64,000 bases of DNA from Camarhynchus parvulus (lineage: Eukaryota > Chordata > Aves > Passeriformes > Thraupidae), in contig NC_044590.1 in assembly GCF_901933205.1 (NCBI RefSeq), forward strand, positions 9,761,501 through 9,825,500, written 5' to 3'. Below, piece after piece: positions 1 through 9,977 of the stretch. The notes below the pieces were generated by a model. That model was not told the DNA's origin and made no database searches. It saw only the letters and a list, made by a program, of their open reading frames with translations. Numbering within the stretch: the first letter of the stretch is position 1; each line of letters starts with the position of its first letter. The translations under genes were made by a program, and so were the position numbers.

Positions 1-1334
1 ATCTTAGCTTTATAAGTACCTGAGACCTCAATGTTTCCTTTGTGGATTAAACTGAAACTTAGTTTGATTAAAAATATTTATTTTTGTATTTCTAAGTATA
101 TATTGGGAAAAGGAAAAAAAAACCAAAGTAAGCACCAATTCACCTTTTTGTCATTTACAATGACTTTTTTGCTGTCTGATTATATTTTCTTAATTAATCT
201 CTACATATTAGCTGTTCTTTATTAAAGGTAACTTTGTAGAGGACTAAACCATACAATAGAACCGTGTTAAATTGAATATCACAGTAAAATCTCAATAAGC
301 ACAAGTGTTTTCCTTTGTTTTAGAAATCAATAGATATTTAATTAACATGGGGTAAGAACTCTTGGAGTTAGAAGAATCCCTACAGATTAAATGAAATCAT
401 TACTACAGGTTCAATGAGAACACAGATAGTTCTGAATAATTTCAAAGTTTTCTATAAACAAGGATGAATTGAAATACTCTCTTCTCTTCCAACATGGCAC
501 AAAAATTGATGTTTTATCCCCAACATCCTCCTGACCTGGGCACTCAGACACCCACTCAGTAAAGAGGCAGAGGACTGCTCAGAGGTTGAAGGAATGCACA
601 CTCATGCCATTTCCTGAGGAATTAGGCAATTCTTCCTGGCAGTGGCTGGTAGTTACCAGAGATTGTGTTTGCTGAAGGTGGGAACACCCATGTGAGTAAA
701 AAGCACTCTTCCCATGAGCGCTGGGTGAACTCTGACACACTAAAAATCCTTAAGAATTTTCCAAATTTTCACTCCTTCTGGGTGCTTAATTTGATTTTAG
801 GTTGTCCAGCGTGTCTGTCCATCCAGCCCTTGATCTTGGGAAGCCTGCTGGTGAAGACATGACCCTCCAAGAGGGACTGCTGGATCACTTAAAGGATGTC
901 ACACACACAGATATTCCATGGGAGCTTGGTGCCTACCACTGACACTGTTTTGATAAGCCTTGATTTTAATTTCCCTGGTTTTCACCCCAAGGAAATCTAA
1001 GAATATTTTCACACATGTAGCGTTTCCAAGAAAATGTTAAGGCAGCATCAAATATTTGGGAGAGGAATTAAGGAAGGTTTGTACAAGATAAGGCAGTAGA
1101 AAGAATCATGAGAAAAACAGTGCTGAGAGAAGGAATATTTCTGGGAATTCTGGAAATTCCCGTTGCTGCTGTCAGTGCATGGCCTGCATTGTTACACTTG
1201 TGTGTTAAACAAAGGCTGTGTGTTATATAAAGGCACTTTTCAAGTAAAAGTAGTACAAGTCCTTTGTTTTGGTACTCTGAATTCTTCAGCATAGCAGGGG
1301 TAGATTTGCCCAGAGAAGCTGTGAGTACATACTC
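1..1334. other. Single-copy AT-rich DNA, no gene seen
   Basis: The sequence is AT-rich with short homopolymer runs and one short CA run near 900. The open frames are short, overlap on both strands and resemble no protein I know. Nothing functional can be supported here. Confidence 0.6.
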
Positions 1335-1478
1335 CCTGAAAGTGCTCCAGGACAGGTTGGACAGGCCTTGGAGCAATCTGGTTTAGTGGAAGATGTCCCT
1401 GCCCATGGTAGGGGTTTGGAATGAGATGATCTTTAAGGTCCCTTTCAACTCAAACCATTCGATAATTCTGTGATTCTT
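1335..1478 (+). mobile_element. CR1 LINE, 5'-truncated 3' end
   Basis: The plus strand carries the typical end of an avian CR1 non-LTR retroposon. It has a stretch like TGTCCCTGCCCATGG, then GATGATCTTTAAGGTCCCTTT, a run close to CAACTCAAACCATTC, and finally degenerate ATAATTCTGTGATTCT, which matches the 8-bp terminal repeats of CR1. The copy is a short 5'-truncated fragment without reverse-transcriptase coding sequence and is inactive. The 5' boundary is approximate. Subfamily assignment would need an alignment. Confidence 0.8.
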
Positions 1479-1603
1479 TGGAGAGAAAAAAAATAATCCT
1501 TGCTTTCATGGGCTACAAAGAGCATTTATACAATATAAAGAAATAATTGACTTTATTATTTTTTCAATTATTTTGATCTGTTAATTATAAATGATGACTA
1601 TAG

Positions 1604-2288
1604 GGTGATTGTCACTGACATATTTTCTGAAAAATACGTTTGCTAGGATTTTTCTCCTGAGAAGCTGAGAAGCCTCAGAAAAGAAATATAAACATTAACT
1701 ATCTGATGCCTGTGAAATGTGGCTTGGAGATAGTTTACCAACAGGTGCAGCTTTGGTTGGTCCCATTTGGATTGTTTTTACTTGATGGCCAATCACAGCC
1801 AGCTTTGTTGGGCTCTCTGAGCCTGTCACGGGTTTTTTATGATCATTCCTTTCTAGCCTGCTGGTGAAATCCTTTCTTTCTATTCTTTTAGTATAGTTTT
1901 AATATATCATTTTCTTTTAATATGATATGATATATAATATGATATGATATAATGTAATGTAATATAATATAATGTAATGTAATATAATATAATGTAATGT
2001 AATATAATATAATATAATATAATATAATATAATATAATATAATATAATATAATATAATATAATATAATATAATATAATATAATATAATATAATATAATAT
2101 AATATAATATAATATAATATAATATAATATAATATATAGTGCAATATAATATAATGTAATATAATATAATATCACATCATATCATATCAATCATATCAAA
2201 ATATAATAAATCAACCTTCTGAAACATGGAGTCAAGATTCTCATCTCTTCCCTCGTCCTGGGGACCCACAAACACCGCCACAGGAGAT
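1604..2288 (+). mobile_element. Solo LTR of an endogenous retrovirus (class II/ERVK-like), with internal repeat expansion
   Basis: The LTR proper spans 1610-2282, opening with TGTCACTGAC and closing with GCCACA, so it has the TG...CA ends of an LTR. It is flanked by GGTGAT (1604-1609) and GGAGAT (2283-2288), a 6-bp target-site duplication with one mismatch, as expected for class II elements. In this orientation it shows a CCAAT box (about 1789), a TATA-like AT-rich stretch near 1888-1905, and AATAAA at 2205-2210 followed by a short tail. The same sequence recurs in reverse at 29471-29853. No internal retroviral genes adjoin it, so it is a solo LTR. It is about 290 bp longer than the second copy because of the array at 1919-2203. 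I recall the family from songbird genomes; the name is not certain. Confidence 0.7.
1919..2203. repeat. (AATAT)n pentanucleotide array within the LTR
   Basis: A 5-bp AT-only repeat with a perfect core of about 27 units at roughly 2001-2135. The edges are variant units of the types AATGT and ATGAT. The array lies between the TATA-like region and the AATAAA signal of the LTR. The other LTR copy has only about two AATAT-like units at the same place, so the array appears to have grown from a seed within the element. Long open frames on the minus strand here (IILYY repeats) are translations of the repeat, not genes. Confidence 0.95.
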
Positions 2289-2780
2289 GATGGTTTTGGG
2301 GAGGAAAAACACTGAAGTTTCTCCCCTGCACCAAGCTGCCTGAGACAACAGCATCTCCTCTCCCCAGTGCTGTCAGGGAGGGGCTGGGGATCCAGCATCC
2401 CTAATTATAGCTCCAGAGAGGGATGGGGAGGAGGGGAAGAGCAGAAGGAAAGAGCAGAGCTGACGTGGATGGACGGCATCGTTTGTGCCAGGACTGAGAG
2501 CCGCACACGTCAATCCTGCACCAACACTGTGAGAGCAAAGCCCAGATTATGGATAGGCTGTGGAGCACAGTGCCTGGCTATGGACTTGATCAGAGAGCCA
2601 GCTACAGATTAACCTCCTGGCCCCTCATCAGGACTGTGCTCCTGCACCATCCATTACCAGGGCTGGCCAGGGTGGGATGGGGAGGAGGGGAGCTGGGCCA
2701 ATCTCACCACACGCTGCTCTGTGTCCTGCTGGAAGTTTTGTTTTGCTTTCTTCGCTGGCTTCTAGGGTGAGAATTCTTGG
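2289..2780. other. Single-copy DNA, no gene seen
   Basis: Moderately GC-rich unique sequence with short overlapping open frames on both strands and no recognisable domain. Nothing further can be supported. Confidence 0.5.
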
Positions 2781-2905
2781 AGTCTTTATTTACTGCCAAG
2801 AGGAAGCACTGTGTGGCTGTGGAAATACCTGTCGCCTAATTAAATTGTCCACAGAGGAATTTTGGAAAGCGCTTCTAATTCAGGAGCTTAATTTAGGCTA
2901 GGCCT
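2781..2905. promoter_or_regulatory. Candidate conserved noncoding element with homeobox-type cores
   Basis: This block is free of simple repeats. It contains CTAATTAAATTG near 2837, CTTCTAATTC near 2872 and GCTTAATTTAGG near 2886. Such TAAT-rich unique blocks are typical of vertebrate distal enhancers. The sequence shows only the motifs; conservation and function are inferred. Confidence 0.25.
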
Positions 2906-3644
2906 GTGCACTGCAGCTTTCTGTCTTATTATGAGATGGAATTTTAATCACTGCAGATCTCCCCCCACCCCCAGCATTTTTCTCCTCTCTCCCCATCTCC
3001 TAACAACCTGATTCTGGCACAATTCCCTTCCCCTTTAACCCTCCTGAGCTAAAAATAATATCCTCTTGGAACTAGCCAAAAAGAAAAAAAAGGGGGAAGG
3101 GGGGAAATAAAGGAGCAAGCAAGCACTGAAGCAGAGGTGTTTAATTAGCAGGAGTGAACTGGAGATGGGTTCAGCAATCATGGTGCAGCAGCCTCTCTAG
3201 AGACAGACCAAACACACTGTGAGACAAACGGAGACAAACCCAGGTCCCAGAGGAAGGAAGGTGCTGCTCACAGGGCACCTTAAGCCTGTAACAGCTGCAA
3301 GATGCAGCACCCATGTGCCCGGATAAAACAAGAAAAGGATCTCCTGGTGAGTGCCAGGATGCTGTAAACAAATGGCCTTAGGTAAATGTTTGAATCTGGC
3401 CAATTTCAGTCCGTGCAGTGCTGTTCTGCACTGAAATTGCAGCTTTCTGTGTAAGTGCTCAGAGAAAGGAGCCACTGGGCACAGGAGGGATGGAAGAACA
3501 TGGTATGGGCAGAGATCGTGCCCACACCATCACAGAGCTGTCCGATGTCTGAAGCTGAGACCTCAAGCGTTTGCCTCCAGAGTGGATCAAGCACCATGAA
3601 CACACCTTTAAGGCACATTAAAACACTCAGATGGGAAGCATTAA
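2906..3644. other. Single-copy DNA, no gene seen
   Basis: Contains a C-rich stretch near 2961 and a purine-rich stretch near 3078-3110. Open frames of 60-136 codons overlap on both strands and look fortuitous. Confidence 0.5.
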
Positions 3645-3755
3645 ATATGGTTAAAATGAATAGTCAGGCTCTGTCAGGTAATGGCTGTATGAGTGTCCAG
3701 GCCCAAAGGTACCAGCCTCTGATGCTGACATCCATGCCATCCTCACAGGGAAAAA
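3645..3755 (+). repeat. 111-bp direct repeat, copy A
   Basis: This segment starts at ATATGG and ends at CACAGGGAAAAA. It aligns without gaps to 5354-5464 with 6 differences (about 95% identity). The flanks on both sides do not match, so the duplicated unit is well delimited. It is either a dispersed repeat I do not recognise or a local duplication. No coding function is evident. Confidence 0.9.
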
Positions 3756-5164
3756 CCCTGGACGGGCTCCATGGCCAACAGAGCACGGCACAGGCTGTGT
3801 GGGGAGAGAGTTTTACCATGTCCATGACCCTGCACCTACAGTGCTGCCCTGCCACCATGCTCTGACCCTTCCCAGAGTGCTCATTTTCCAGGAGGATTAC
3901 AGGAAAAGTCAGGAAATTTGTCTTGCCTAATCAAGCCTCTATGACACAACTATAACACACAAGTAGCCCTGCTCTAGCAGTAACTTTTAGACCAGGCCTG
4001 AATGTGGATGTGGTGTGGTGTAACTACACACCTGTGTGTGGTGTAACAACATTAAAGAGGTTTTACTCGAGTAGTTTGTGCTGCAGCATTTTCCCTGGTT
4101 CTTGCACCAGCTTTGGGCACTGCCCCTGCTCCTGCAGGCACACAGCTCTGTGCCATGGGGGAGGAAAAGCTGCTCTATCCAAGGACTGAAATCTGAGATT
4201 CTCTGTTTGGACAAAGCTCAGAAACCCCTCTCTATCTCAGCAGTTGGATTTAGTCTGAATCATCTCCTAGGATTCTCTTCCTGCTACAGAGAGAATTTCT
4301 AATCCCACCTGGGATTAAATTTGTAGGCCAAGGCATCACAACATCAATATTGATTTTAAACCCAGCGAGAGCAATGGGAGCCACAGGAAAGAGAACAGGA
4401 TAATGCATTGATCTATCACCTTTTCAAGGCAGTAGCATCTGGATATATATATCTCTATATGTGTCTATACTTATAGGAAAAAATATCTATATTTAATACA
4501 CATAATACATAAAATATTGTGCATTATATATAATATATAACTGGATTTATGCTTTCTTCACCTCTGCTTCTGCCCAAGGCCCACTGGACATGAGGTGAAA
4601 TGACCAGCTGACACCTGACCTAGGCAGTGAAGTTCTCCCAGTCCAGCCTGGGATCTGGAAACATATTTGCCAGCTTGAGCATATTATAGGTTACACCAGA
4701 ATGACTGGGAGTATGAACTCTGTCTGGTTAAAGGTGTTAATTTACATACACACATGCACACACACACACAACCCCCTAAACTTTTGATATAACTTTGAAT
4801 TGCCTTTTCCTGGTCAGCTGTATTTACCAGGCTGTGTTTCCTGCCAGAACCATTAAGCATCAATCATTCATTGTTTCATTAGTGCTGAAATGACTTTCTA
4901 ATTGACTTTGTAATTGTAGTTAAAAGCAACTTTTGCACAAGCTCCAAGTAGTCCTGTCTGTGTCCTGCCTTTCATCTGCTGTCACTGGAACTTCAGCAGA
5001 ATGGTATCACACAAATCACTTGTTCATAGGATATTGCTTTATCTTGTATTTAGTTTGATTTCACTTTTTTTATTCCAGGGTCTGATAATGACTTGATGTT
5101 TCTGCATTATGGGATATCTGTCTGATTGTTACCCAGCCAGGAGCTTCTGAAACATCACACAGTG
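3756..5164. other. Single-copy DNA with AT-rich and CA-rich patches
   Basis: Holds an AT-rich low-complexity patch (about 4441-4545, ATATAT and TATATAA runs) and a short interrupted CA repeat (about 4747-4770). The rest is unique sequence. No gene is recognisable. Confidence 0.6.
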
Positions 5165-5338
5165 ACTCGAGAAATACACCATGGGCAGCAGAGCTTCCAG
5201 AATGTTCTTGACACTTTTGAAGCCTGGGCAATGCTTTTTAAATGGCCTCTGACTCAAGAAATACACCATGGGCAGCAGAGTTTCCAAAATATTCTTGACA
5301 CTTTCGAAGCCTGGGCAATGCTTTTTAAACGGCCTCTG
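5165..5338 (+). repeat. 87-bp tandem duplication (two units)
   Basis: Unit 1 is 5165-5251 and unit 2 is 5252-5338. Both begin ACTC(G/A)AGAAATACACC and end GGCCTCTG, with about six substitutions between them. As 87 is a multiple of three, both strands keep open frames across the two units, giving repeated 29-residue blocks. I see no known protein in them. The pair ends 15 bp before copy B of the 111-bp repeat. Confidence 0.9.
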
Positions 5339-5353
5339 GTTTTCAATCATTAC

Positions 5354-5464
5354 ATATGGTCAAAATGAGTAGTCAGGCTCTGTCAGGTAATGGCTGTAGG
5401 AGTGTCCAGGCCCAAAGGTACCAGCCTCTGATCCTGGCATCCATGCCATCCCCACAGGGAAAAA
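5354..5464 (+). repeat. 111-bp direct repeat, copy B
   Basis: Second copy of the segment at 3645-3755, in the same orientation and 1,709 bp downstream. It directly follows the 87-bp tandem duplication, while copy A has no such neighbour. Confidence 0.9.
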
Positions 5465-8365
5465 AGTCTTGCCTTTTGCAAAGGCAGATTTTCTCCTAAT
5501 TAAATCTCACGTGCACTTCCCCTGGGCTGATTCTTTGGTGTGCCCTTGGTGCCAAGGCCCTTGGGCTCAGCAGGGCAGGGCAGGCACTCAGCAGGAGAGG
5601 CACTGAGTGTGCTCAAACTGAGCAGCAGCACCAGCTCCTCCCATCACCCAGATGGAGCATCCGGGGAGCCCTGGCTGCACAGAGGGGCAGGAAAGGGAAG
5701 CACGAGGGAATGCTGCTTCCCCCAGCCAAAGATAGAAGGCAGAGCTCTCCCTGCTTTTGGCTCAGGAACAGGAGGGGCATTTCCCCACCTACTTCCCCTT
5801 ATGTTGGCTCTACCAGCATGGAAGGCGACAGGCTACAAAACCACAGAGGAAACAAATCTGCAATGAGAACAGCCACGTTGCTAAAAATGCCTGAGGGAAG
5901 CTGCTCTGGCTGGGAGGCAACGCCTGGGGTGATGGGGCCAGAGCTGATTTATTAAAAACCATGCTGAGGCCTTATGGGGCTGTTTCATGGAGACTTCAGC
6001 AGCCAGTAATGAATCCTTTTAAAAGGATCCACATCTCCATCACTGTCTTGGAGAGATCAGCATTCAGGGGACTGTTAACCCCAGCTAATCTCTAGTGCTC
6101 AGAAGGGTCCCCTCACTGAGGTCATTGTTGCTATTATGAGATTATTGTAAAAAAATACACTTGATTGGTTTAAATGTGTCACATTCTCAGCTAGTCATGA
6201 TAAAAATTTTAATTGCACTATGTACTATTTCACTGCACTATGCTAAGTCCAGCTGCAATTCCCAAGTCATTATCTTGCCTTTCCAAAAGCTCCTGTTGGA
6301 TACTGGAGCAGAAATGAGTCTGGGTGATAGCACTGAAGACATCACTTCCTAACAGCATTATTGCTTTATCTCTGGTGGGTGGGTTAGATCTCAAGAACTG
6401 CTCCATGCAGGAGCAGCATTTCTAGAGCCAAGTTCTCCATGGACCTGACAGAGCTTCTCCTGATTTTCTCCAGCACGAGAGGAAGCTCAGATCCTGGCAC
6501 ACACAGTCCCTGCTCTGCTCCCGCAGAGCAGCTCCTGTTCCACAGCTCTGGAAGCTGAGCTGTTCACCACAGAGTGTTCTTTGGAGCCCATCACAGCTGC
6601 AGAAATCACAGCTGCAGGAAATACCTTCTGTGCCCAGGCCAGGGGACGCTTTTGCTTCCATTTGTCCCACGAGCACCCTCACAGTCCTGTACCTGTGGAA
6701 ATCCTTCCATCAAGCTGTGCTCAGAGCAGCTCCCCTCAGAGAACCAGAGAGCAGTGGGTGCTCAAGGGGAGGCACAAAGGAGGGGCAGCCCAGCTTGTCC
6801 CTGTCCCTTTTCCTTTGTCCCTTTTCCTTTGGCCTGGCCTCCCCCCAGGCACGAGGGACAGCTTCCTACCTGCCACTGCCACTGAGGCTGAGAGGGACAC
6901 CAAAAATGTCTGGCTGATGACTTTGAAAGCAGAGGGAAATGAAAAGAATGCAAGGCCTTGTTCCTCAGTAAAAAAAAATACTGATTTTTAGGCAATTCCC
7001 CTTATCATTATGTGGTGTCTCCTGATTCTGATCAGCTGCCTGGGGATCCTGCCTTGCACTCTTAATTAGCCATAAGCATTGCAATAATGAATGGTGTGCT
7101 GGGGTTAGTGTGGGGCTCAGCTGGACTCCTTTTTGTGTCCTATTTTAGTGCCCAGGCTTGGTGACCTTTGCTGCCTGAGCTGTTGACCTGGCTGCTGCAT
7201 GTTTTGCTTTCGAGCATGAACCCAAAAGTGCAGATCAGAGCAGAGGGGTTGGATAAACAATCTGATTTCTACTCAGAACAGCAGAGCTGACTGGTCAGCA
7301 TTCAGGTAAATCAAACCCTTTACACTGCTGGCCATGCCCTCTGCCAACCCCCATGCTGGAGACAAGCTCAGGCACCGAGCCTCAGTTCTCTGAGTAGTTT
7401 TAAAAAGGGGTTTTCTGCAAAGGGCTAATCCTCCCTGCCTGACTTACACAGCCCAGGTGTGGTGTTTGAAAGCAATTTTTGGTTCTGATATGAAATTATT
7501 CCTCTCCAAACCAAAAAAAAAAATTCCTTGCAAAAGTCTGGTTTTGAGACCCATCCTTTGGCAGCTCTCCTACTTAGGTGGCTTTAAGGGTGAAAGGAAT
7601 GACAGAATTTATCTGACAGGCCAGTCTGGAGATGCTCAGGTGGTTTCTTTGCCAGAGGTCAGCACAGAGAGCAGGTGACCTGGCCCCTTGGCTTTCCAGG
7701 ACAGGACTTGGTGCCAGTGTGGACTCAGAGCAGGAGCAGAAGCTCTCTTGTCATGTCATCACTTTGGCACATCTGAGTTGCTTCTGAATATATTGGTAAT
7801 TTGAACAGTGCCAGCTGCAGTGGTTTTATTAGATATTTCCTGGAATTTGAAATTAATGTGAAGCCTTAAGTTCCTAAAAGTCAGGAGAGTCTAGATTTTC
7901 TCTGTCACTTTCATCAAATCGGACAAAAAATTGGACCCAAATATATAATCTTCTTGAATAAACTCAAATGAACTAAAACTTATTGTATAAAAATCTCGGG
8001 TACATCAATTTTTTGATGATCTTGGCAAAGCCTAATTTTGGATAGTTAAATCTGGATTTTCAGCCTAAATAGACCTCTGATTTGATTTGATTCCAGGTTT
8101 GATTCCATGGTTCAGTCAAACCACAGGTTTGATTCCATGAGTTCAGGAAAGCACAACAGATAAAAAATGGGGGGAAAACAGTCTCTCAAGCTCTGGTGAG
8201 CTGAGCAGAAGGAGAACTGACTGCTGACTGCCTGCTGTGGTCTTATTGACATCTGTGAGCATTCAGGTGGGCTTGGGGATGGATCCCTACTCACTCAGTG
8301 AGGGCAGAGCCCAAGACAGACGCTCTTAAAACTGGCTGGTGCTGCCTCTCATCACCTGTCACCAC
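5465..8365. other. Single-copy DNA, no gene seen
   Basis: Unique sequence of mixed composition. Overlapping frames of 60-136 codons near 6.4-7.0 kb occur on both strands and lack recognisable domains. No CR1 or LTR sequence is evident. Confidence 0.5.
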
Positions 8366-8620
8366 AAAAAACCACAATGTGCATTCCAGATCAATGTAAT
8401 ATATAAAGCTGCAGCTTGATTTATGCAAATGCATTCGATTTTATGCAAATGTACAACTGACCTTTCTTTGGTTGAAGCAGGTTGGCAGGTACAGGCGTTC
8501 GAGCTGGAGTGCAAAAAAATGAAAAGGTGTCTGCATTATGCAATGGAGTTTTCTTCAGAGAACAAATATCTCTGGTTACCTACAGCAAAGGCTACATGAT
8601 GGAATATTTTGTGAACATTT
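8366..8620. promoter_or_regulatory. Candidate regulatory element with two POU octamers
   Basis: Perfect ATGCAAAT octamers, the binding site of POU-domain factors such as OCT1 and OCT2, occur at 8423-8430 and 8443-8450 in the same orientation. The spacing is exactly 20 bp, about two helical turns. The surrounding sequence is unique and free of simple repeats. Regulatory activity is inferred from motif spacing alone. Confidence 0.3.
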
Positions 8621-9887
8621 CTTGAAGCGAATTCTCCAAATCCTTGCAGAGAAAAGCTGCTTGGATTTTTCAATAGAAGTTTATTTTCAGCCAAAATAAG
8701 ATGTCGCAGCTGAAGGAAAATGTATTTGAAAAGAATCAGGTTTTAGACAGAAAAAGGCAGTAAGGGAAAGACAAATCTGAAAAATGTTCACTGATGTGTT
8801 TTTGGTTTGAATTTCAGGAAAAGGCTTTTTTTGGTAAGCTGGTTATTTATTGAAAGTCAACTTCAAAAACACATTTACTTCCAGTGTCACTTATAGTTTT
8901 CTTTAAAACACTTGCAATCCTCCCTCTCCTCTAAATTTTCTGTGAAATAAACCAACAGTATATATTTTGATTAGGAGGAAACACGATTGAACTCAGCAGC
9001 TGTTGGGAGTTCATATGAATGTTCAGAAACATTATTTTAGAAGAATCTGATGAAATCTGCTTTCTCAGCAGCAATGATTTTTTTCTGAGCTGATATATCC
9101 CTCTCCTATGTTGATAGTAACTGATCCTGAATTTTACTACACATTTTCAAAGTATTACTTGTGTAATAACAGCACAGCTTCTCTGTTAGCCATCACGCAA
9201 TTCAGGCAGCTAAAACCCCTACACAGCTTTAAAAATATACCCTTGCTAAGCATACAGTCAGGAAACAAAAAAAAAAAAAAAAAAACATGAAAAAAGAGGA
9301 AGGGAAAAAGGCAGCCTTGTGCCCGGGGCTCTGAAGTACAATCTAGGGAGGGCTGAACCCTGGGAAGGACAAATATACATCATGGGGCAGAAGAAAACCA
9401 GCATGGAAATAGGAGGCAAAACAGCATTTCAGTCATCTTTTCTGTGTAAATAAAAAGCTGAGAGTGGATTTAATCAGGTTTTTTTTAAAATATATTTTAT
9501 ATTTGGAGAAGAACTGAGGCAGGCTTAAACTCTAGATTGGAACTGGCCTAGGAAGGGAGAGGTGCCATCGGAGCTGGACCCAGAGTCCTGCCAGGGTGGG
9601 ATCAGCTCTTCATCAAGGTCAGTCTGGCACATGGCAGAGCCAGTCCCTCCTCCATCAAAGGGGACTGGAGATGGTTTCTCCTCAGCCTACACTGCCCAGG
9701 ACTTGGTCAGTGGTACAGAACTCGTCTGGAAGCTGGACTCAAGTTTGAATCACAACCCACAGATAAAATATCCCTTAGTGTAGTGACCTGAAATGACAGT
9801 AACACCATAGAAATATCTTCAGTCCTATGAATCAGAGGCAATCAAAGATTTGGTCATGTTGGGCAGGGCTGAACTGGTTCTTCAGAG
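8621..9887. other. Single-copy DNA with an A18 tract
   Basis: Mostly AT-rich unique sequence. A run of 18 A lies at 9268-9285. I see no target-site duplication or gene body to show that this is the tail of a retrocopy. Confidence 0.5.
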
Positions 9888-9977
9888 GGGAGCTGGACTT
9901 CTTTTAGGGTTAAGTTGGGCATCAAAGAAAAAGGGAACTGGACTCCTTTTAGGATTAAGCTGGGCATCAAAGAAAAT
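9888..9977 (+). repeat. 45-bp tandem duplication (two units)
   Basis: Units 9888-9932 and 9933-9977 share GGACT(T/C)CTTTTAGG and GGGCATCAAAGAAAA with about six differences. It is a short imperfect duplication of unique DNA. Confidence 0.85.

Noticed and set aside
1888..2175. Minus-strand frames of 75-95 codons rich in I, L and Y
   Set aside because: Translation of the AATAT array inside the LTR.
9268..9285. Poly(A) tail of a processed pseudogene
   Set aside because: No coding relic lies upstream and no target-site duplication is visible.
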